A DNA stretch of 9,953 nt from CAUTNH01 sp963540225 (GTDB taxonomy: Bacteria > Bacillota_I > Bacilli_A > Acholeplasmatales > Acholeplasmataceae). A program made the position numbers and the translations under genes. Every line of letters begins with the position of its first letter. Position 1 is the first letter of the stretch. The DNA lies in assembly GCA_963540225.1 (NCBI GenBank), contig CAUTNH010000031.1, forward strand, positions 1 through 9,953, in the 5' to 3' direction. The notes below the pieces were generated by a model, which was given only the letters and a program-made list of their open reading frames with translations, did not search any database and was not told the DNA's origin. Shown here in pieces: positions 1 to 6,298 of the stretch.

Positions 1-143
1 AGTTTATATCGCTTGCTTTGCTTTTCTTTTATTAGCTCAGCTTCATTTTTTAATATGATTGTTTTTCCAACTTGACCTTTACATGCTGTAAATATCATAA
101 AAGATATTACAGTTAAAAATATATAACCTATTTTTCTTTTCAT
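1..143 (-). CDS. Putative lipoprotein, N-terminal fragment (runs off window edge)
   Basis: Only the first 47 codons lie in the window. The protein opens with MKRK, then a hydrophobic stretch at residues 5-20 ending in IFTAC, so it looks like a lipoprotein signal peptide. Cys21 would be the lipid-modified residue; the -3 position is Phe rather than the usual Leu/Val/Ile, so the lipobox is not ideal. After the cysteine the chain is polar and Lys/Glu-rich, as expected for the start of an exported, membrane-tethered domain. The ATG at 141-143 is chosen because a strong ribosome binding site, GAAGGAG (153-159), lies 9 nt upstream. The gene follows the aroQ terminator and is probably transcribed separately. 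The family cannot be named from this fragment; export and lipidation are inferred from the signal peptide. Confidence 0.72.
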   Translation of the reverse strand, partial: MKRKIGYIFLTVISFMIFTACKGQVGKTIILKNEAELIKEKQSKRYK

Positions 144-224
144 ATATTTTCGCTCCTTCACGCCATTTTTTAATAATCTTATTTTTAATTTTTTTATCTT
201 GTAAAACTTTAAACATATAGATAT

Positions 225-233
225 ATTTTAACA
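225..233 (-). promoter_or_regulatory. Possible extended -10 element for the lipoprotein gene
   Basis: On the minus strand this reads TGTTAAAAT, a fit to the TGnTATAAT extended -10 form. It lies about 80 nt upstream of the lipoprotein ATG and downstream of the aroQ terminator, where a promoter is expected. No convincing -35 box sits at 16-18 bp, and in DNA this AT-rich such matches arise by chance, so this is tentative. Nothing else is recognisable in the 144-290 spacer. Confidence 0.3.
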
Positions 234-294
234 TTTTTTACCTTTTTAAAGACATTTTGGGCAATTTTATAAATAAAAAACTAAATAAAATAAT

Positions 295-321
295 AAAAAA
301 ACTCACTTTTTTGGCGAGTTT
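295..321 (-). terminator. aroQ: Rho-independent terminator of the mutS-mutL-miaA-aroK-aroQ operon
   Basis: On the minus strand, AAACTCGC (321-314) pairs with GTGAGTTT (306-299) around a 7-nt loop (313-307), giving an 8-bp stem with one G-U wobble. It is followed by an unbroken run of six T (300-295) and further AT-rich sequence. The aroQ stop codon TGA (305-303) sits inside the downstream arm, so the last aroQ codons form the upstream arm and loop. Read from the plus strand, the wobble becomes an A-C mismatch, so the hairpin is better suited to stopping minus-strand transcripts. Confidence 0.82.
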
Positions 322-746
322 AATTTTTCCTTTATTATATTTATTGCTTTAAAATATCCATCTGTACCAAGACCTGTAATATTAAAATCCGATATATCTT
401 TTAAAAGATCTATTTTTCTAAAATCTTCTCTTTCTAAAATATTAGATATATGAATATTTACTTTTAAAATTTTACATACAACAAGAGAATCTCTTAAACA
501 AACTGATGTATGAGATAATCCGGCCGCATTAATAATTATTGCATCTATTTTTTTAATATTATTTATTTTATCAATAATTTTACCTTCAAAACTTGATTGA
601 TAATGTTTTATTTTTAAATCTTTATTCTTATTTTTTAACTCTTTGATTAAATTTTTTAATTTTTTACTTCCATAAATATTAGGCTCTCTTTTACCCAGAA
701 GATTCAAATTAGGTCCACTAATTATTAAAATCCTTAATTTTTTCAT
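303..746 (-). CDS. aroQ: 3-dehydroquinate dehydratase, type II
   Basis: Encodes a 147-aa protein, the usual size for type II dehydroquinases, cytosolic dodecameric enzymes that convert 3-dehydroquinate to 3-dehydroshikimate in the shikimate pathway. Family motifs appear in order: GPNLNLLG (11-18) followed by REPNIYG with Arg20 and catalytic Tyr25; QSSFEG (50-55; most members have QSN); INAAGLSHTS with Asn73 and His79; IHISNI (98-103) followed by Arg106 and Arg110; and GLGTDGY near the C-terminus. The start is taken as ATG 746-744 because AGGTG lies 6 nt upstream. An in-frame GTG three codons earlier (755-753) is itself part of that ribosome binding site, so it is less likely. The gene overlaps the 3' end of aroK by 29 bp, is last in the operon, and its stop codon lies in the terminator hairpin. 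Identification is secure. Confidence 0.95.
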   Translation of the reverse strand: MKKLRILIISGPNLNLLGKREPNIYGSKKLKNLIKELKNKNKDLKIKHYQSSFEGKIIDKINNIKKIDAIIINAAGLSHTSVCLRDSLVVCKILKVNIHISNILEREDFRKIDLLKDISDFNITGLGTDGYFKAINIIKEKLNSPKK

Positions 747-1230
747 ATATCTCACCTACAATATCAAAAAGTTCTAAATCATCTATATCAATTTTTATAT
801 CAAAGTATTTTTCATAAAGCATATATCTTTTATCAAAAACCTTTTTTACACCATTTTTATAAATTGTATGGGGGGTTCTTATATTTTTATAATTAAGCCA
901 TTCTAATGAATTATACAAATAAATTATTATATTATTCCTTATTTTTAATTTTTCCATTATCTTATTATTTAAAACAACTCCCCCGCCAGTTGCTAGGACA
1001 AATGGACTTTTAAAGTTATCTTGGTTTAAAAAAAGTTTTTCTTCTTCTGCTCTAAAAGTTTTTATATTTTTCATACTTTTATCTAATCTTATATTTTTAC
1101 AATCTAGTAAAATATCTGAATCATAAAAATTATATTCTAGTTTATTTGCTAAAATTTTTCCAATTGTTGTTTTACCAGAAAGTGGCATTCCGATTAAGAC
1201 AATATTATATTTTGAAGAATTTTTTAACAT
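718..1230 (-). CDS. aroK: Shikimate kinase
   Basis: 170-aa cytosolic enzyme, typical length, that phosphorylates shikimate at O3 with ATP. Seen in sequence: P-loop GMPLSGKTT (14-22); DSD (37-39), the second Asp of which normally binds Mg/shikimate; FRAEEE (59-64) with the substrate-binding Arg60; the glycine triplet in ATGGGVV (82-84); a lid-region Arg118; and KRYMLYEKYF with Arg135 in the place of the C-terminal substrate Arg. The lid reads RTPH where most homologues have RP plus hydrophobics, a mild divergence. The start ATG lies 26 bp inside miaA. GAGG precedes it by 12 nt, a slightly long spacing, and no better in-frame start precedes the P-loop. Its 3' end overlaps aroQ, which catalyses an earlier step (3-dehydroquinate to 3-dehydroshikimate) in the same pathway, so co-translation is plausible. 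aroL is the alternative symbol for the same activity. Confidence 0.93.
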   Translation of the reverse strand: MLKNSSKYNIVLIGMPLSGKTTIGKILANKLEYNFYDSDILLDCKNIRLDKSMKNIKTFRAEEEKLFLNQDNFKSPFVLATGGGVVLNNKIMEKLKIRNNIIIYLYNSLEWLNYKNIRTPHTIYKNGVKKVFDKRYMLYEKYFDIKIDIDDLELFDIVGEIYEKIKDFNN

Positions 1231-2077
1231 CTAATAATACATCCTCATATAATGATTTACTTAAAGCATCATATATTTTTATATCCATTTTATTTTTAAA
1301 CCAAGTCTTTTGTTTTTTAGCAAGTTGCATAGTATTATTTAAAACTAAATTTATATATTCATCCATATTTATCTTTCCATCTATTAAATCAAGCATTTGT
1401 TTATATCCTAAAATGTTTTTTAACTTATCTCTATATTTTAAATTTGATTTAACTTCTTCTATAAAATTATTATTAAGTTGCGCTTTTATTCTTTTTAGGA
1501 TTTTTTCTTTTAAAATACCTCTTTCGATATCAAGATAAATTATAAATGTATCATATATTTTATTATCTTCACCCTTGTTTTTTGATGGTATATCACCGTT
1601 TATAATTTTTGTGATAACTCGGTCAACTTTTCTTTCATTTAAAAAATCAATCACACAATCTGGATCGTGCTCTTTTATATAATTTATTTTATAATCTAGG
1701 CTATTTTCTAATATTTTACTTTTATTATCTCTTTTTAAATTATCAATAAATTTATAATCATATAGCACACTTTTAATATAAAAGCCACTTCCACCAACAA
1801 TAAGAGGATAGTTGGATTTTTCAATTATACTTCTTACATCTTTTTGATAATTATATACGCTATAATCAAAATCAAGTGATATTTTATCTAAAAGATGATG
1901 GGGATATTTTTCCTGTATAGATTTATCAATTTTATCAGAACCAATATCAAGACCTTTATATACTTGAACAGAATCACCATTTATTAAAGTAATATCGTTT
2001 AATTTATCTTTTAAAAAGATTGCAAGATTAGTTTTCCCAGATGCAGTAGGTCCTACAATTGCTACAACTTTTTTCAT
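1205..2077 (-). CDS. miaA: tRNA dimethylallyltransferase (tRNA A37 isopentenyltransferase)
   Basis: 290-aa enzyme that transfers a dimethylallyl group to N6 of A37 in tRNAs reading UNN codons, improving codon reading. Motifs seen: P-loop GPTASGKT (9-16); GDSVQVYKGLDIG (34-46) with Asp35, the expected general base; PHHLLD (59-64); the IVGGSGFYI turn (93-101), where most members have GGTGLY; and the C-terminal GYKQ (224-227) and AKKQKTWFK (253-261) segments. GYKQ replaces the commoner GYKE. Slightly shorter than the usual 300-315 residues but all landmarks are present. Its ATG shares one base with the mutL stop (TAATG), and a weak AAGAG ribosome site lies 7 nt upstream, so translation is likely coupled to mutL. 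Following mutL is a common position for miaA, but the next gene here is aroK rather than the frequent hfq. Confidence 0.95.
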   Translation of the reverse strand: MKKVVAIVGPTASGKTNLAIFLKDKLNDITLINGDSVQVYKGLDIGSDKIDKSIQEKYPHHLLDKISLDFDYSVYNYQKDVRSIIEKSNYPLIVGGSGFYIKSVLYDYKFIDNLKRDNKSKILENSLDYKINYIKEHDPDCVIDFLNERKVDRVITKIINGDIPSKNKGEDNKIYDTFIIYLDIERGILKEKILKRIKAQLNNNFIEEVKSNLKYRDKLKNILGYKQMLDLIDGKINMDEYINLVLNNTMQLAKKQKTWFKNKMDIKIYDALSKSLYEDVLLDVKKFFKI

Positions 2078-3795
2078 TATAATACTCTTTTAAATAATTT
2101 TTCAATTTCTTGTTTTGTAAGTTTTATTATTGTTGGTCTTCCATGAGGACAATGATAAGGATTATCACAAAGACTAAGTCTTTTAACAAGTTCTGAGATT
2201 TCTGCAAAAGATAGCAAATGATTAGCTTTAATTGATTTTTTACATGCGTTCATTTTGATTTTATCAATTAAAAATTTTTGATAGTCAACCTCTTCCATAT
2301 TCAAAATACAATTTATTAAATACTCTAATACATCATCAAGCATCACATTTTCAAGCTCTGTAGGATATTTTAATACCTCTCCTAAATTATTTATTAAAAA
2401 TCCATGACGATTAAAAAATGCTTTATTTTTAATCATTATTTTTATCTCTTCATCTTTTAAATTTGGTTTATATGGAAATAAATATTCAGATAGTGTATTT
2501 ATACTAATTGGTTTTTTTAAAAATATTTCATAATTTATTCTTTCAGCAGCAGCATGTTGATCAAGCAAAAATAAACCTTCTGCATTTTGAAAAAGTAAAA
2601 ATGTTTTATGAAATGTTCCAATATATTCCATAAATGGAATTTTATTATCATCTTTAATTATTAAACTTTTCTCCTCGAAAAAAGTTATCGGATTTTCACA
2701 GTGATTATTCTCACTCAGATAAGTAGTTGAAAAGGTTGTATCAAGAAGTGTGCTACTAGTATCAAAGTTATTAAAAATAGTTTTATAACTTTCATTTTCG
2801 CTAAACTTTCTATATTCTTTTGAAAGTTTTTCTTTTAGCATTTGAGTTATTAAACTTTTTAATGCATATTCATTTATAAGCTTGATTGTTAACTTTTGGG
2901 GATGTACATTAACATCAATTAAATATGGATCAAGTTTTAAATAAATACAAACCATTGGATATCTATCTTGCATTATATATCCTTGAAATGCATCTACAAC
3001 TGCTTCTTTTAAAATATAATTTTGAACAAATCTACCATTTACAAAAACGTTTATATCATTTTTATTAGATCTGACATAATCTGGAGAGATTGCAATAATT
3101 TTAACTTTAATATTAGCAGTGCTATTATCTACTACAAGTAAATTTTTAGAAAATGTCTCACCATATACAGCCGCAATTAAATCATTAGGTTGTGCTTGAC
3201 CAAATGTTTGAAGAATGATTTTATCATCTATTTTAAGACAAAACTTTATAGTTGGATTTGCAAGAGAAAATTGTCTTACATAATCAATAATTATTTTCTT
3301 TTCAGTTTGTTCACTTTTTAAATATTTATATCTTGCAGGAGTATTAAAAAATAAATCTTTTACAATAACATCGCAACCATCCTTACAAGGATAAAATCCT
3401 TTATCTATAACTTTACCTGCTGATATTTTTAAAAAATGCCCATCTCCATTAGCAGTTTTTGAATATATTTCCATATTAGAAATAGATGCAATCGATGGAA
3501 TAGCCTCACCACGAAAGCCAAGCGTTTTAATATTTTCTAAATCATTTTCGGTAAATATTTTAGATGTTGCATGACGCATTATTGATTTATTTAAATCATC
3601 ATAATCCATTCCTATACCATTATCTGATACTTGGATAAAGCTAAGTCCAAAACCTTTTATAAAAATATTAATCTCGCTTGCCAAAGCATCAAGAGAATTT
3701 TCAACTAATTCCTTGATAACATTAGCAGGTCTTTCAACTACTTCACCTGCTGCTATTTGGTTTATTAAATTATCTGACAATACTTTTATTTTCAT
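2077..3795 (-). CDS. mutL: DNA mismatch repair protein MutL (endonuclease type)
   Basis: 572-aa GHKL ATPase that links mismatch-bound MutS to strand incision. The N-terminal ATPase carries AGEVVERP, Glu29 and Asn33 in IKELVEN, DNGIGM (58-63), TLGFRGEAI (91-99) and a Lys after VNVHP (295-301). A low-complexity linker covers about 325-385. The C-terminal dimerisation/endonuclease domain has DQHAAAERINYE (412-423), ACKKSIKA (517-524) and CPHGRPT (549-555). These are the metal-binding motifs of MutL proteins from organisms without MutH, so nicking activity is expected from family knowledge. It is on the short side for the family because the linker is short. The ATG is 1 nt after the mutS stop, with AAGGAA just upstream as ribosome binding site. 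Stop and miaA start overlap as TAATG. Confidence 0.97.
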   Translation of the reverse strand: MKIKVLSDNLINQIAAGEVVERPANVIKELVENSLDALASEINIFIKGFGLSFIQVSDNGIGMDYDDLNKSIMRHATSKIFTENDLENIKTLGFRGEAIPSIASISNMEIYSKTANGDGHFLKISAGKVIDKGFYPCKDGCDVIVKDLFFNTPARYKYLKSEQTEKKIIIDYVRQFSLANPTIKFCLKIDDKIILQTFGQAQPNDLIAAVYGETFSKNLLVVDNSTANIKVKIIAISPDYVRSNKNDINVFVNGRFVQNYILKEAVVDAFQGYIMQDRYPMVCIYLKLDPYLIDVNVHPQKLTIKLINEYALKSLITQMLKEKLSKEYRKFSENESYKTIFNNFDTSSTLLDTTFSTTYLSENNHCENPITFFEEKSLIIKDDNKIPFMEYIGTFHKTFLLFQNAEGLFLLDQHAAAERINYEIFLKKPISINTLSEYLFPYKPNLKDEEIKIMIKNKAFFNRHGFLINNLGEVLKYPTELENVMLDDVLEYLINCILNMEEVDYQKFLIDKIKMNACKKSIKANHLLSFAEISELVKRLSLCDNPYHCPHGRPTIIKLTKQEIEKLFKRVL

Positions 3796-3796
3796 A

Positions 3797-6298
3797 TTAT
3801 TCCTTTTTCTGTAAATTCTTTAAATATATTATTGCCTCAAATGGAGTCATATTATCCAAGTTTAGCTTTTTTATATCATCTAATGTTTTATCAAAGCCTG
3901 ATATATTTATATCATTTTTTACATTTTTAATATCTTTTATTTTATCCTTGGGACTGTTTTTTTCAAGTTCTTGTAAAACTAATCTGGCAGTATCTATAAG
4001 TTCTTTTGGTAGGCTTGCTAAACTTGCAACATCTATTCCATAAGAGTTTTTACTTATTCCTTTTAAAATCTTATATAAAAATATCATTTTATTATTATCA
4101 AGTTTCACAACTGCGTTTAAATTAGTAATATTTTTATATTTACTATCTAAATTAGTTAACTCGTGATAATGGGTTGAAAACATCATATGAGAGCCTATAT
4201 TTTTAATTATATAATCAATTATCGCATAAGCAAGTGCCATCCCATCAAATGTGGCAGTTCCTCTTCCTATTTCATCAAAAAATAAAATGGAATTAGCAGT
4301 TGCCCCTTTTATTGCATCATTTGCCTCAACCATTTCAACCATAAAAGTTGAAAGTCCACCTGCTATATTATCACTTGAACCAATCCTTGTATAAATTTTA
4401 TCATATACAAAAATATTTGCATAATCACAGGGAACAAAAGAGCCTATAAGAGATAAATATACAACTAGTGCAACAGTTCTCATATATGTAGATTTTCCAC
4501 CCATATTAGGTCCTGTAATTATATTTACATCACCTTTTTTTAAGATTGCATCATTTGGGATTATACTTGTAGTTTTTTCAACTACTGGATGCCTTGCTCC
4601 TTTTAAATCTAAGATGTTATTAAAATTATAAATAGGCATTTTATAATTATTTAATAAAGCAACATATGAAAGAGATTGAAAGGTATCAAGAATAGATATA
4701 TTAAGTGCAAGTTCTTGAAGATTATTTTTATATTCCAGTATGTAATCTTTTATTTTTTTAAATATTTCATACTCTAAATCATTAATCTTTTTTTCACAGT
4801 TTATGATTAAATCTTCTCTATCTTTTAATTCTTTTGTTGTAAATCTTTCAAGATTTGTAAGAGTTTGTTTTCTTTTATAGCCGTATTCATCTTTTACTAA
4901 ATCTAAATTACCCTTAGATATCTCAATATAAAAACCAAATACACTGTTATATGATACTCTTAAATTTTTTATTCCTGTTTTTATTTTTTCTTTTTCTTCG
5001 TATTGTTTTATCCAATCATTATTATTTTTATTTATATTTTTTAACTCATCTAATTCCTTATTAAATCCTTTTTTAATTATTCCACCCTGTGTGATAGTTC
5101 TTTCAGGGTTTTCTAAAATTGCACTTGTAATTAGGTCTTTAAGTTTTTTATTTTCATCTAACTTATTAGAAAAATTTATCAAATTAGAATTTTTACTATC
5201 GCATAATATTTTTTTTATATTTGGAATAGTATCTAAACTATTTCTTAGCCAAATTAGATCTATCGGATTTAAATTATTTGTGCTTAATCTTCCGATAATG
5301 CGGTTAATATCATAAATATATGCTAACTTGTTTTGTAAGTTTTTTAAAATATCAAGTGACGATAAATCTTTAACTAGATTTATCCTATAATTTAATTTAT
5401 CGATATTTTTTATAGGGTTTAACATTATTTGTCTAAGATATCTAGCACCTTGTGCTGTTTTTGTTTTATTTAATACATTATATAATGTAAACTCATCATT
5501 TGAGAAATTAGATTTAAATATTTCAAGGTGATCAAAAAACTTATTATCTATAAATAAATAATCATCTCCTTTTTCTAGGATAAAAGGTTGCAGATGATTT
5601 AGTTCTTGCATTTGTTTTTCTTTTAAAAAATTTAGCAAAAGACAAGCAGATTTCCTAGCATCAAGATCGGCAATATTTTTTAAAAGTTTACTCTCAAATA
5701 TTTTATAATTGCTATATTCATTTATAAGGATATTTCTATCTTTTATGCTGTTTATAAGTTCTATATCATATATGCTTGAAATAATTACTTCTTTTATTTC
5801 AAGGTTTTTTAGACTTTCTAAAACATCATCTTTTTTAAGTGGATATTTTATAAAACACTCCCCTGTTGATATATCAGAGTATGCAAGATAAAAACCAAGT
5901 TCAAAAAAAGAAATTGCACCTAAAAAATTATTTTTACCATCTTGTAATATTCCATCATCAACCACTTGACCAGGGGTTATAAGTTTAACCACTTTTCTTT
6001 CAACAAGGCCTTTTCCAGGAGGAGTAATTTGTTCTGCAATTGCAATTTTATAACCATTATCAACTAATTTTTTAATATATGGCTTTACCGCATGATATGG
6101 CATACCGCACATTGGTATATTGGCATTTGCAGATTTTTTAGTTAATGTTAGTTCTAAGAGTTTACAAACCGATACAGCGTCATCAAAAAATAGTTCATAA
6201 AAATCACCTAGTCTAAAAAAAACTATCGCATCTGGATAGTCTTTTTTTATTTCAAGATATTGCTTAATTAGTGGAGTTTCATCTTTTTTTGATACCAT
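3797..6298 (-). CDS. mutS: DNA mismatch repair protein MutS
   Basis: 833-aa MutS1-type protein that binds mispairs and small loops as a dimer and recruits MutL using ATP. The mismatch-binding domain shows FFRLGDFYELFF with the F33-x-E35 wedge; connector, core/lever and clamp regions follow (about 120-560). The ABC-type ATPase has Walker A GPNMGGKST (596-604), GGLSTFMVEM (647-656), Walker B/D-loop DEIGRGTATFDG (675-686; usual GTSTYDG) and STHYHE (708-713). The C-terminal helix-turn-helix dimer segment ends in NMTPFEAIIYLKNL. In the linker (780-806) I see no QLSLF-like clamp-binding motif. The ATG directly abuts the stop of the preceding 846-aa gene (TAAATG) and no Shine-Dalgarno sequence is visible, so translation probably depends on re-initiation. 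The start agrees with the family N-terminus. Confidence 0.98.
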   Translation of the reverse strand: MVSKKDETPLIKQYLEIKKDYPDAIVFFRLGDFYELFFDDAVSVCKLLELTLTKKSANANIPMCGMPYHAVKPYIKKLVDNGYKIAIAEQITPPGKGLVERKVVKLITPGQVVDDGILQDGKNNFLGAISFFELGFYLAYSDISTGECFIKYPLKKDDVLESLKNLEIKEVIISSIYDIELINSIKDRNILINEYSNYKIFESKLLKNIADLDARKSACLLLNFLKEKQMQELNHLQPFILEKGDDYLFIDNKFFDHLEIFKSNFSNDEFTLYNVLNKTKTAQGARYLRQIMLNPIKNIDKLNYRINLVKDLSSLDILKNLQNKLAYIYDINRIIGRLSTNNLNPIDLIWLRNSLDTIPNIKKILCDSKNSNLINFSNKLDENKKLKDLITSAILENPERTITQGGIIKKGFNKELDELKNINKNNNDWIKQYEEKEKIKTGIKNLRVSYNSVFGFYIEISKGNLDLVKDEYGYKRKQTLTNLERFTTKELKDREDLIINCEKKINDLEYEIFKKIKDYILEYKNNLQELALNISILDTFQSLSYVALLNNYKMPIYNFNNILDLKGARHPVVEKTTSIIPNDAILKKGDVNIITGPNMGGKSTYMRTVALVVYLSLIGSFVPCDYANIFVYDKIYTRIGSSDNIAGGLSTFMVEMVEANDAIKGATANSILFFDEIGRGTATFDGMALAYAIIDYIIKNIGSHMMFSTHYHELTNLDSKYKNITNLNAVVKLDNNKMIFLYKILKGISKNSYGIDVASLASLPKELIDTARLVLQELEKNSPKDKIKDIKNVKNDINISGFDKTLDDIKKLNLDNMTPFEAIIYLKNLQKKE

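Noticed and set aside
303..305. Possible reassignment of TGA to Trp, as in many Mollicutes
   Set aside because: aroQ ends at TGA at the expected family length and directly within a terminator; Trp residues in this window are encoded by TGG.
747..755. GTG start for aroQ three codons upstream of the chosen ATG
   Set aside because: The GTG is part of the AGGTG ribosome binding word that is well spaced from the ATG at 746, so the ATG is the better start.
1146..1538. 130-codon plus-strand open frame opposite miaA/aroK
   Set aside because: It is the antisense shadow of two secure genes, has a Phe/Leu/Ile-rich composition typical of reverse AT-rich coding DNA, and has no ribosome site of note.
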